From Tillus elongatus (Eukaryota > Arthropoda > Insecta > Coleoptera > Cleridae), in assembly GCA_964006375.1 (NCBI GenBank), contig OZ023267.1, positions 37,831,766 through 37,895,765 on the forward strand: a stretch of DNA of 64,000 bases, read 5' to 3'. Below, piece by piece: positions 11,829-23,200 of the stretch (position 1 is its first letter; each line of letters opens with the position of its first letter). The position numbers were made by a program, and so were the translations under genes. Under the pieces are notes generated by a model. It searched no databases. It worked only from the letters and a program-made list of their open reading frames with translations, and was not told the DNA's origin.

Positions 11829-12009
11829 GTACTACGAAACCGGATCCATTAAGCCACGAGCCATTGGAGGATCCAAGCCAAGAGTTGCCACACAGCCAGT
11901 TGTTAATAAAATCGCTGAATTTAAGAGAGAATGTCCGTCGATATTTGCGTGGGAGATCAGAGACAGACTGCTCTCAGAAGGTGTCTGCAATAACGACAAC
12001 ATACCTAGC
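11829..12009 (+). CDS. toy: Pax6-type paired-domain exon, linker and C-terminal (RED) half: twin of eyeless
   Basis: This 181 nt exon completes the split Arg codon (AG from 3549 plus G at 11829) and continues [55 protein letters not shown] and DNIPS. It supplies the minor-groove linker and most of the second helix-turn-helix of the paired domain. Acceptor TTGCAG ends at 11828 and donor GTGAGT starts at 12010; the exon ends exactly on a codon boundary. Lys in GSIKPR and VNKIAEF fit toy rather than ey, which as I recall has GSIRPR and a different helix. The open frame has no stop, and nothing suggests decay. Confidence 0.96.
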
Positions 12010-12560
12010 GTGAGTTTTTAATAATCTATTAAAAAGTCTTGATGCATGGGAAATTTACTTCTTATATTGGATTAATTTGCATAGGGCGTATTAAAATTAT
12101 AATTAAAGTTGGTCCTAATAACAAGTCCTCACTACCGAGGTTATTTCGTCAACCGCTCTGGATAAATACAGCGTTGTCAAATTAAATGTTTTCAGCAATA
12201 AGAAACTCTCTATTGCCAGATATAAAATGTGTGATTCACAACAAAATTGAATTATTATTCACAACTATCCGAAAATATTTTTTAAGAAATTGTCGATACG
12301 GTTTTAACGTAAGCGGCATTCTGAAATTAATTCTAAATTAACATATTATTAAAAAATCCTTATACTGCGCCGCTTCGTCAAAAAAAAGCCGTATGTTTTT
12401 AATATTAACTAATTTATTACTATTAATATTATTTATATCACATAAAATTAAAAACGTGGACAAAAGTTTTATAATTAAAAGAAAAACTGAAAACTTCTTC
12501 CATTAGTTACATAAAGCTATGACTAGACTCTGACTAACTAAAAAGTGACATTTGACATTC
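12010..12560. other. AT-rich start of the large toy intron
   Basis: After the GTGAGT donor I see no ORF or repeat that can be supported up to the T-rich end of the next LINE copy. Confidence 0.4.
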
Positions 12561-12566
12561 AGGTAA

Positions 12567-13930
12567 AGGTTTTTTTTATTTTTTATTTCAACAACACACC
12601 ACGAGGGCTCACAGCCTAAATACTATCGTACCGTGGGTGTCGACAAGGAGGAAAGAGACAACTTGTTAATTCTGGACTTGAAGGTTTGGAGGTTCGGACG
12701 AGAAGGAAAAACATATGCCGGCAAGGAATTCCACAACTTGGAAGTCCTCGGGACAAAAGAGCGGCATAAAAAGATGTTATATGTCTGGTGACCTGGACAG
12801 TAAAAGGGTGCATTCGCTCTGTTCCGCTGGTAGATATGTTGGGGGCAGCAGGTGGAGGAACTATGGAAGAAAGCTCCTCCGAGCAGTGCCCGTGCAGATA
12901 TCTGTAATAGAAAGAGAAAGATCACCAATGGCATGTTGGTGGGCAAGGGATGGCAGTCTTTGGGTGAGGGTAAGGTCACCGATGAGACGTATAGCTCTCT
13001 TCTGAATGTCCAGGATAGCGAGCGTAAAAGCTGCACGGGCACCCCAGATGTGGGAGCAGTATTCGAGGTTTGGCCTTATTTGTGAAGTATACAAGGTATA
13101 GAGATTATCTGATGAAAAGTATTTGCGAGGCGGAAGAGGAAACCTAATTTCTTAGCAGCCGCTTCTGCAATTTATGTGACATGTTGGTAATTGAGATTTC
13201 GATCCACAGAAATGCCAACAAGGAAAAAGGACTCATTACTTTGAATAACTTGGTTGTTCATTGTGATGGGTATAGGGCTGGTGTATCTCTTATGAGATAG
13301 ACGGCAAGACTGAGATTTGGTGGAGTTGAATTGTACAATATTTCTACTTCCCCAGTCCAATATTTTTGGGAGATCCACAGAGACAGAACCCTCCATGAGT
13401 GTGCGCAATCCTCATCTAATTGGGATAAAGAGACATGCTTAGAATATTGTATATTTGAGTGGAGGGTGCTGTCGTCCGCGTAACTGTGAATTGGGTTGGA
13501 TGTGCTAGAGTGGAGGTCATTGGTATGGATAAGAGACAAAGTAGGGGCTAAAGCTGAACCTTGAGGGACTCTTGCACTAATTGGATACAGTTTAAGGGAA
13601 TTACTATCCACGGCTCCGAAATGCTCCGGTTAGAGAGGAAATTTGCTGTCCCGGCACAGAGTTTTGGTGGTAGGCCATAGGCCGGAAGTTTATTAAGCAG
13701 CGCTGCGTGCCAGGCCTGGTCGAATGTTTTGGATATGTCTAGAGATACAATCTGGGATTCACCGTGTAGTTCCATAGACTTGTTCCAAGAATGGGTGACA
13801 ATGGAAAGGAGGTCGGCAGTTCATCTGCGCTGACGTAATCCATACTGCCTGTCGTGGATTAGACTGTGTTTTTTAAGAAATCTTAGTAATTCGGTGTTTA
13901 TATACTTTCCCATAACCTTAGAGACTTTAG
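12567..13930 (-). mobile_element. 5'-truncated LINE, copy 3 of the 3.1 kb family
   Basis: The T-rich 3' end lies at 12567-12590. On the minus strand the tail HPFTVQVTRH, SIQIRPNLEYC-like blocks, ILDWGSRNIVQFN, the catalytic HSYADDST box (about 13485), PQGSALAPTL and ISKTFDQAWHAALLNKLPAY (about 13745-13690) follow in the LINE order. Similarity to copy 2 ends near 13930 at the stretch corresponding to copy 2 position 6476. Small deletions and frameshifts throughout make it dead. It lies in the same orientation as copies 1 and 2. Confidence 0.86.
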
Positions 13931-14234
13931 GTCTAGCTTGACTAAACAGTCATGATTTCCTTAGAAATGTTGATTCTGTCATCAAAAGTTCCATTGCTCA
14001 GAAGATTCTGATGGTTTGATTCTTAAACTCCTTTTTAAATTTAAGTGGATGTCATTGGAAACTAAGATCACTACTATGTACAAAAGACATCATATGCCTG
14101 TATTTAATAAACTATACATGCTTTTATTTGTAAATATACATAATCTATTTCTCTGAGAGTTTCGAAAGACAAGAGATTTGCCATAGTTATTTCTTCTTCA
14201 AAATCTGGGCGACTATTGCCTAAAGATAATTTTG
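13931..14234. other. AT-rich intron, nothing recognised
   Basis: No supported ORF or repeat. Confidence 0.35.
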
Positions 14235-14870
14235 TCATACGTCTTTAAATAGCTTCGAGCAAGACTTTGTCGTAGGTAAACCCCAGTCACTACCCAAGTA
14301 CAAAGTTTCTTCACTGCCATTCGCGCAGATAATTACATTACTGTAAGCTTGAAGATTAAACAGTAAACCCAAATAATTTATAAAAAGCAGAGGATCCAAC
14401 ACACTACCATGGGGAACACCGTGAATAAATATTTGAAAGTCGCCGGATTCTACATTTATTGAGACACAATGATAGCCAACAGTCAGATCATGTTCAATAA
14501 ATCTACAGCAAGGCCCCCTAATGCAATATGAGTACAACTTCTTTAACATAACGTAATGACATGCAGCGTCCAGAGCTCTCCCTAAATTTACAGATACAGT
14601 GATATATGATTTATTGCCCTAGAGCAGTGCATATCAAATGTATTAACTCTACAACAGCGGTTCAACTACTTCTTACATTTCTGAAGGCATTGAAATTATT
14701 TGACATTTTTCGAAAATACACTTTCAGTGTTTTCTTTAAAGTCACTTCAAACATTGTTGGCATTGCTGAAATAAGTGAGATGGTGCGGGCATTTTTTAGA
14801 TTAGTACGTCCGGCCTTTTTGAAATCTGGTGCTTTGATGCTAATTTTTAAATATTTATGCAAAACGCCTT
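14235..14870 (-). mobile_element. Degenerate reverse-transcriptase fragment, second copy
   Basis: Minus-strand frames give RTISLISAMPTMFEVTLKK (about 14790), corresponding to the RPISL..SK..EK block. Then come MLKKLYSYCIRGPCCRFIEH (14549 on), GVPHGSVLDPLLFINYL and VIICANGSEE (a mutated YADD box). The same family is seen at 8580-9066. The open frame 14549-14235 has 104 codons but lacks upstream context. Confidence 0.7.
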
Positions 14871-14962
14871 TGTTCGTACATTTCTTTCAAGAAGAGTCAA
14901 TGGAGCAACAATCAAGTCAGCATTTTCTTAGTTTCCCCTTGTTTATCGAGAAGAGTTCTTGA

Positions 14963-15315
14963 TTAACGTTTATATATATTTTTTCATTTTACCTCTTCCG
15001 TTTTAGGAGCTATAAGTAAATAGAATGGAAGTTTTACGGGCTAATGTCTGACGTTTTAAAATATTTTGGTAAGTGTTTTTCTCATATGTAGTTGTATAAT
15101 GTGTATTGGAGTAATTTTTTATTTCATTTTAATAGCCCAAACGTTGCAGTAAAATTTAATATTTTTATAAGCTTTTATGATTACTGCTGCCTGTAGTTCG
15201 TTTCATTTCACACCATAAATTCCTACAATTATTTCCATTTCGCTTTATCATATTTGATAAAAACATATCTCTGATTTTTTAATTTGATGTGACATATTTC
15301 TATAGTCCTTACATA
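14963..15315. other. AT-rich intron, nothing recognised
   Basis: The open frame 14606-14962 on the plus strand is the complement of the RT fragment, not a gene. Nothing else is seen here. Confidence 0.35.
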
Positions 15316-15604
15316 TACAGGATGTGCCAATTAAAACTCCCTCCTGGAAAATATTTGATCTTAAAAAAGAGAAAAAAGACACGTCGACTTTCATTTCAAG
15401 GCGTAAGTTTTTGTGTCTTGAAAGCTTCCTCTTAGACAGGGGCGTAAAGTACCCTTGCATTTTAAATGGCATCCTATGTTGAGTGACACCTCATTTTAAA
15501 GATTTCTCAATTCTGCTTACGACAACATACGCCTTTTTAAATTTTGGTTTGGATATGGCAACAAATAATCAATTAAAAAATAAGGCTCAATACCAATAAA
15601 TAAA

Positions 15605-15962
15605 GAACTTCGGTGGTTCAGGGGTAAGAACGTGTGCCTCTGAACCGAAGGGTACTGGGTTCGATCCCAGCGTACTCCTTTCACTTTTTCAGTACAAACT
15701 GTAACAATAAGATCAACCGAGTTTCTGGCATTGTATTTGAGCAAGTTGAATGTCTGCTCGTTCCGCCCTTCGGAGGGGGCGTAAAGCCGTCGGTCCCGTG
15801 TCCCTGCGTTGTTAAACACGTTAAATATCCCTACCCTCCTTAGAGAAAGGCAGGGGTTCGGCAAAGTTTACAGGATAGTGAGGTGAAATTGCTCCCTGGC
15901 ATCGGTGACTGGCCATAGTCGCGGAAATAGGCTGACGTAAAAGAAACAAAACACACACACAT
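15605..15962 (+). mobile_element. tRNA-derived SINE, about 358 bp, with target-site duplication
   Basis: The head (15611-15672) resembles a tRNA: an A-box-like TGGTTCAGGGGT and a perfect B box GGGTTCGATCCC. A GC-richer body follows, then the phrase ggccatagtcgcggaaata and an (AC)n tail. It is flanked by CAATAAATAAA at 15594-15604 and 15963-15973, an 11 bp target-site duplication. It inserted into the mariner-type element, so it is younger. RNA polymerase III transcription from the A and B boxes is the known mode for such elements; mobilisation would need a LINE partner. Confidence 0.85.
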
Positions 15963-15974
15963 CAATAAATAAAA

Positions 15975-17049
15975 AAATGTTATTTAATCAAATGTTCAAA
16001 TGGTTTTTCCATTACTTCCATACAATAAGAAAATCTTTGCTCGACTTCCAAACGAACATTTCGAATAATTTCGGGCGTTATCTGATGACGTTCTTTAATA
16101 ATTCGCCGATGAAGCTCCTTAAGTAAGTTTGGTCGTGTTCCATAAATTTTTGACTTTAAGTGTCCCCATATAAAATACTCTAAGAGTGTTAAATCTGGCG
16201 ATCTCGGAGGCCACTTAATTGAACCTTTGCGTCCTATCTAGGGATTTGGAAAGTTCTGATTAAGAAAATCAAGCACAGCTGCATAATGTGATGGAGCACC
16301 ATCATGTTGAAACCTCATATCCTTTTTTGCCAAAGCGTTATCATTTTCTAATACTTCCACAATCGTCGTGTGTATATGCGTTTCCAGTGGATCCAGATGT
16401 ATGCTCCTATACAGATTTCCCGGTAGGAAGAAAAGTCCTATGAGGGGGTCTCCCAGTATGCCTGCCAAAACATTTAATTTCCCCGGATGCTGCGTATGAG
16501 TTTCACGAAATTTTCTTGGATTTTCATCACTCCAAGAGCGGCCATTATGGTGGTTGACTTGGCCATCTAGTTGGAAAATACATTAATCGGAGAAACATAT
16601 TGAGTGCAAAAAGGTTGGATTCTGTCTGACACCATCAATCATTTCTTCACAGAACTGCAGTGTCTATCAGGATCGTCTTCATTAAGTACCTGTACCAAAT
16701 TAATTTTGTATGGGTGATATTTATTACTTTTTAAGATTCAGCGGCTAATAGCTACATAATTTACTAAAGTACTTGCAAGTTTCCCGAGACTCAAGTTAAG
16801 TTCCATTGCGATGTGACCCAGGAGAGTTACCTAATTACCCTAATTACGTACGACCTGGTCACGTTGATCCTGTCTGTTTGCAACCGACCCAATTTCCCAA
16901 AATGTATGCATTAAATCCAGGACGTACCGATGCGAAGTTTTTTTCTCAGGATGACAATCATTAAAAATCTGTGTTGCCTGTCGTGAACAGTTGTCATTCT
17001 TGTGGAACAAACTAATTATTTCCACTTTTGCAGCAATTGTATAAACCAT
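15975..17049 (-). pseudogene. IS630/Tc1/mariner-type transposase, frameshifted
   Basis: Starting at 17049 the minus strand reads MVYTIAAKVEIISLFHKNDN, an N-terminal helix-turn-helix region. Further blocks follow in other frames: WSDENPRKFRETHTQHPGKLN near 16535-16470, then GILGDPLIGLFFLPGNLY, then RFQHDGAPSHYAAVLDFLNQ (16305-16245, with the second catalytic Asp). After a frameshift near 16240 come PPRSPDLTLLEYFIWGHLKS (about 16210-16150, third acidic position Glu here rather than the usual Asp) and a C-terminal helical stretch ending MEKPFEHLI. The order is that of DDE/D transposases that cut and paste at TA. Several stops and frameshifts show that it is not functional. Confidence 0.82.
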
Positions 17050-17553
17050 TTTCACGAGTTATAATTCCATCGATTTTGTGATGATTATACGCGAGATTTA
17101 CTTGTATTGTTCAAAGTAACACAGGTAAGAAAGTTGAATTGATAAAGTTTATTAAGAGACAAACAAAAAATCATTAAAAAAAATTATTCCGAAATTGTTA
17201 AAGAAAGTCGTCAGATAATAACCGAAATGCTTAGAAAAGATTGTTCGGAAGTCAAGCAAAGATTTTATTATTGCATGGAAGTAAAGGGAAAACAATTTGA
17301 ACATTTATTTAAATAACATTCTTGCATTCATTGATACCTTTTCTTATTCTTTAAGTGATGATTTTATTATTTATCAACATAGGGTGCCGTTTGAAATGTA
17401 AGGGTACTTTACGCCCCTGCCTAAGGGTCAGGTTCCAAGACACCAACATTTACGCCATCATGTGTCTCCGTTGAAAACAAAGTCGACGTGTCTCGGATTT
17501 TTTCTTAATTCTGATATTTTCCAGGTGCGAAGTTTTAATCGACACACACTATA

Positions 17554-18540
17554 TTTGAGAATAGTTTTAACATCAGGTTGTTTCGGTTTTTCTAGATTAA
17601 CTATTTTCATATACTGCTTATTATTCCATATAATAAAACAGGTAACACACATTCGGACTTCTCTATTGGAGTCGTCTACAAAGAAGCCAATTCTGTCATA
17701 TCTATACATCTTTCTACAACAGTTTCCTACATATTGTGCTAACAAATCGGTTTTCTTTGATACAGCCAATACAATTTCCGCACAAAAGTAGTTTTTTCAA
17801 CAAGAAATCTAGACGGCACATAATAATAAATCTCCTTAACCTGATGACAAAGCATTTGTCGGGACACAATGGTAACATGAAGTAACCTATTACTAGGTGA
17901 AGTATCGTTTTGATGGATTCTCCAGCATTTCAATAGCGAGAGGTTAGGATTGTAACTTGAATTACCTGAGGTATGGAACAAAATAAACAGCGGCATCTAG
18001 ATCTTGTCACTAATAGAGTTTGCACAGCAGTGACATACGACATGTTATACAAACAGAGGGTTCGAACACGTTCTATCTAGGTATATTTAACTTGCGAATC
18101 GTGACATCAACTATAATACGTCTTGATTTAGATTGTGCTCAGACTTGTTTACGAATTTATTCAATTGTAATATTAAGGGCAGTCTAAAAACTATTAGGAA
18201 ATATCAGCCGGAGGTGTTGCCTCTACCTCATTCTCTAACAGATCGATAGATAGATTTAATTAGGAAAATCATATATAATCATCCTCACTAAAAATATGTT
18301 TCACTTATTTTCTAAATGAGGGTGGACAACCTGGAAGACTCAAATGGAATAAGTTCCGTATCTCAATTATTCTGCATATTTATAAAATATTCTTTTATTT
18401 ATTTACTTATTTATCCTTACATTACCCAACAGGACAAGCCCATTGGGTAGGAAATACAGAAATGACCAACAAAAAAACCACTACGTAAACTTTACAATAA
18501 GGCAGGAAAAAAATAAAAACTCTTATGTGCAATAGGGAAA
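17554..18540. other. AT-rich intron, nothing recognised
   Basis: Open frames 17458-17769 and 17462-17791 on opposite strands partly cover the transposon end and show no family motif. The remainder is featureless to me. Confidence 0.35.
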
Positions 18541-18544
18541 AAGT

Positions 18545-20177
18545 CTGGACGCAGCATGTGCGTTATGGTAGCGAATTTTTTTAAAAATATTTTTAATATT
18601 TTCTTTCTTTGAAGAAAGCAGGCATCAAACTTGGTTGCCTATCTAGTAGAAACAATGTACCATATTTCATCGTGTAGCGAAAAGCAAATATGAGCAGAAA
18701 TTGCGAAGAAAACTGCTTGATAGCTGTTTATTTGAAGCCATATCCCCATTAAACACTGTCTATCCCACACCGCAACCCCATTTGCCCTAGGTCACGTAAC
18801 TTCCTTGGGGGGTATGAACAAGAAGTTCTTCTTGTGGTTTATGCAACGAGGTGGTTCCTTCCCCGTCGCGTGTATACAACCACCCTCGCTGCATAAACCA
18901 CAAGAAAAATATCTTGTTCCTACCCGTCAAGGAAGTTACGGCACCTGGGGGGATGGAAGTGCTGTGCGGGGTAGGCAGGGTTTAAGGGGATATGGCTTCA
19001 AGATGTGATAAAGCCCGTTTTATTCGAATTTTCTGCTCATATTTCCCTTTTACTACCTACCCCACTCAGCACCCTTACTCATTCCTGGTCCCGTAACTTC
19101 CTTGAGGGGTATGAACAAGAAATTTTTCTTGGGGTTTGTGGACCGGTGGGGGGGGGGTATCAGGCAGGTTTCTGAAAACAGTTTTTTGAAAAGCGTTCGG
19201 GAGCCTAACTGCAAATTTACCGTAAATTCTCTACCAAAACGCACTTACTGCGTCCGTTTTTTTTTTACAAACGCATCATGTTTCGATAAAAAATGTAAAA
19301 ACGCATTAACGCATTTGTTCCACGAAAATTAGCTAAAAAAAATTATACACCCCTACTCACTCCTGGTCCCGTAACTTCCTTGGGGGGTGTGAACAAGAAA
19401 TTTTTCTTGGGGTTTGCGGATCCAGTGGAGGCCCTAGGCAGGTTTCTAAAAACAGTTATTTGAAAAGCGTTCGGGAGCTGAGCTGTAAATTTACCAAAAA
19501 TTCGCTACCAAAAGGCACTTACTGCGTCCAGATTTTTTTCTTACAAACGCATCATATTTCGATAAAAAATGCAAAAACGCATTAACGAATTTGTTCTACG
19601 AAAATTAGCTAAAAAAATTGTAGACCATTAAACCATAAACTTCACAACCTACAGCGAAAGCATCAACTTAACTAAACCGACAGCCAAAGCATCAGAGAAA
19701 AAGTCTATTTGAAATGAATTTTCTGGAAAGATTTTAGTAAAATGAAGGGCAATGACGGCTGAATTGAAACTTAAGGGTTTGCAGAACACTCTTCTTGCAA
19801 CACTTTCTTATCACGATCCGTATTTGTTTCACGTTCTTTGCCTAAACATTGCTAATTTTGACGTTTAAAATTGCGAGTTTGACGTTTTGAGGAAAAATCC
19901 AAAATTTGTTTCTTTAACTGCCCATAACTTGGTTGTCTGTAAAGCTAGAGACTTAAATTTTGGTACAAAGTTCACTCTCTATAATATAAACACGCGTACC
20001 AAATTTGGTTGTCCTTACTTTGTTATTTCCGAGATATGAATTTTTTTATAAAGAAAACACAAAATTTTCGGGGAAAACCTTGTCCGATTTTCCTGGCTAA
20101 CGAACTTATCCAAGCCACCAAGGAAGATACTCACCAAATATAATCAAGATTGGTCCATTATTTTTTGAGGTATCGGT

Positions 20178-20243
<66 letters not shown>

Positions 20244-20275
20244 AGATCTCCTCATTTATAAAAAAAAATCGCTAA
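18545..20275 (+). repeat. GCAGCAAG-family repeat, copy A (degenerate, with foreign insert)
   Basis: Begins GTCTGGACGCAGCATGTGCG and ends after a (TA)n array (20180-20240) with a worn version of the family right end (agatctcctcattta). Between, inverted family ends recur at about 19230-19258 and 19500-19530. The part 18680-19440 is foreign to the family and carries the thrice repeated unit listed separately. The stretch 19640-20180 matches the long family form (tagaccattaaaccataaac, ccaagccaccaaggaag and others). Confidence 0.7.
18785..19440. repeat. Hairpin and three-fold repeated unit
   Basis: 18790-18870 and 18885-18956 are an inverted pair (GTAACTTCCTTG, GAACAAGA, CTTGTGGTTTATGCA and complements). 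The half unit gtaacttccttg-ggggtatgaacaagaa-tttttcttgggg recurs in direct orientation at 19092-19140 and 19370-19420. A family of small foldbacks or a partly palindromic tandem unit would explain this. Confidence 0.75.
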
Positions 20276-20289
20276 AAGAAGATTAAAAT

Positions 20290-23200
20290 TGAAATTAAAA
20301 CTAAAAATAAGCATTTTAAACCATAATTTACAACTAAATAACAGAATGTAACTAAAACAGAAAAATATAAAAAATTACAACAATAAATAAAAAGTAAAAA
20401 ATAATTTGAAGTACAAATCAGTCCTATATAATTGTGAGACTACTAACCTTCTCAGCAACCTTGGATCCGACACAAAGATATCAATGGAAGACGCGTGCCT
20501 GTTGCCAACAGAACACAATCTATAAAGCTGAGAGAATTTTAGAAGATTAGTTCGCGGCGTAGGTAACCAAAAGGTGACCGGATTACGCGAAGACATTCTC
20601 GGAACATAAAAGTTAAGTTGTTTAAGTATTTTAGAGCAGTCACAGGATCCCCTTACAAAAGCATTTAAAAAAAATTATGTAGATAGTTCCCTTCTGGAAT
20701 CTAGACTTGGTAGCAAGAAGTCCCGCTGCATATACTCCGAAGGGTAACCCACAGAGGGATATATACCATTGAGGCGGAAGTAAAGATATTTCAGAAAGCG
20801 TCTTTGGATCTTTTCTAACTGGAGAATATGGTTCTAACCCGGAGACCATATAATTTAAGCATACTCAAGTCTACTACGGATAAAAGTACAGAAATGCGTT
20901 TTAAATGCGTCAATATTACTTAGCTCGCGGCAATGCATAATAATAAAGCCCATTAGTTTAAATGCACTGGATACACCATTTTCAATATGAGATAAGAAAG
21001 ACAATTTTCTATGAAATATTACGCCCAGATCACGGATAGATACCGGCCTAGCCAGAGACACATTATCAAGACAATAATTAAATTGTATTGGCACCAGCCT
21101 AAGAGTAAAGGAAAGACAACTACATTTAGCAATATTTAGGGAAATATTATTTTTATTGCACCATTCCTCCACTGCTTCTAATGCTAACTAAAGTCGAATA
21201 CAATCATCTACCGACCTCACTCACAGAAAATTTTGATGTCATCGGCATACAGGAGACATTCAACCCTCAAACCACCAACGGGATCGTTAATAAAAGGATT
21301 AAATAACAAAGGATCCAAAGGTCACCTGATGGATCCCTGATGTGGCTGAAATATATTCTGATCTGCAGCCATCCACAACCACATATTGCATCCTGTCCAT
21401 AAGGTAATTCGCAATCAGTTTTCGGAGTGATTCAGATAAGCCAAATGCTTCTAATTTACGTAACAGAATAGCATTTAACGACGCAAGAAACCGCTATGTC
21501 CGCATTCTTTCTGAGGCAAAAAACTCGTTTAATAACCACATCAAAAACAATGTCCTCTCAAGCTCGAACGCCAGCAAACCCTTCTGGACTCTTGCTAAAT
21601 CTATTGGCAATAATTTCTGCAAGAGCACGTTCCCACCTCTTGTCTCAGGGGATAAAATTGTTTCTACCGCCCTGGTCAAGGCTGAACTTTTTGCCTCGTT
21701 GTTCGCCGGCAATTCTACTCTCAACCCACCTCCAAATGTTCAACCACCAACAGTCCCCAATGTCGCGCATAAAATGACGGATATCATTTTCAAAACTAAA
21801 AAGGTATAAAAAATGATTTCTTCTCTTAATACGCGGAAAGCCTCTGGCCTTGACGAGATACCAGCAATTGTTCTCAAAAAATGCGCACCAGAACTTGCTC
21901 CTGTCCTGACTCGTCTGTTTCAGACATCTTACAATAAAGGCATATTCCCTAGTAACTGGAAAACTGCTCGAGTACAACCCGTCCCCAAGAAAGAATCCAA
22001 AGCGCTTCCTAGCAACTACAGGCCTATTTCTCTCCTTTCAGTCGTCTCTAAAGTGATGGAAAAGTATATAAACACCAAATTACTAAACATTCTTGCAAAA
22101 CGCAGTCTAATCCACGACAGGCAGTATCAATTCCGTCAGCGCAGATCAACTGCCGACCTCATTTCCTTTGTCACCCATTCTTGGAACAAGTCTATGGAAC
22201 TACACGGTGAATCCCGCTGCTTAATGAACTTCCGGCCTATGGCCTACCACCAAAACTCTGTACCTAGACAGCAAATTTCCTCTCCAACCGGAGCATTTTT
22301 GTTATCGTGGATGGCCATTTCTTTGTGTGTATCCAATTAATGCAGGAGTTCCTCAAGGTTCAGCTTTAGCCCCTACTTTGTTTCTTCTCCACATCAATGA
22401 CCTTCTCTCTAGCACATCCAACCCAGTTCACAGTTACGCGGACGACAGCATCCTCCACTCAAATATACAATATTCTAAGCCTGTCTATTTAGCCCAATTA
22501 GATGAGGATCGCAGACTCATGGAGGGTTCTGTCTCCGTGGATCTCCAAAAAATATTAGACTGGGGAAGTAGAAATCTTTCACTATTCAACCCCACCAAAT
22601 CACAGTCTTGCTCTTTCTTTCTCATAAGAGATACACCAGCCCTAGACCCATCACAATGAACAACCAAGTTATTCAAAGTAATGAGTCCTTTTCACTTGTT
22701 GGCATTTCTGTGGATCGAAATCATGATTGGCACCAACATGTCACATCAATTACAGAGGCGGCTGCTAAAAAATTAGGTTTCCTCTTCCGGGCTCGCAAAT
22801 ACTTTTCACCAGCTAATCTCTATACCTTATATACTTCACAAATAAGACCAAACCTCGAATACTGTTCCCACATCTGGGGTGCTGCTGCCGCTTCTACACT
22901 CGCTATCCCTGGACTCCATTCAGAAGAGAGCCACACGCACCATCTGTGACCATACCCTCACCCGAAGGCTGCCATCCATTGCCCACCGACGTGACCTCTC
23001 TCTCTTTTATAGATATCTGCACGGGCACTGCTCAGAGGAGCTTTGTTCCATAGTTCCTCCACCTGCTGCCCCCAACAGACCTACCAGGGGAACATAGCGA
23101 ATGCACCCTTTTACTGTCAAGGTCACCAGACATAGAACATCTTGTTATGCCCGCTCTTTTGTCCCGAGGACTTCCAAGTTGTGGAATTCGCTGCCGGCAC

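Larger units (their letters stand above)
15318..17551 (-). mobile_element. IS630/Tc1/mariner-type DNA transposon with about 150 bp inverted ends
   Basis: The left end (TA then CAGGATGTGCCAATTAAAACT) and the reverse complement of the right end (TA then TAGTGTGTGTCGATTAAAACT) align, and similarity continues inward for about 150 bp: GACACGTCGACTTT, TGGTGTCTTGG-like and CAGGGGCGTAAAGTACCCTT occur on both sides. TA flanks at 15316-15317 and 17552-17553 fit the TA target of this superfamily. A broken transposase runs on the minus strand, and a SINE (15605-15962) lies inside. Without the SINE the element would be about 1.88 kb. Confidence 0.86.

Noticed and set aside
11645..12013. 122-codon frame overlapping the second toy exon
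   Set aside because: Different frame from the paired domain and starts in intron; the exon frame is fixed by the splice sites and conserved protein.
15634..15843. Small ORF in the SINE body
   Set aside because: SINEs are non-coding; the frame begins inside the tRNA-like head.
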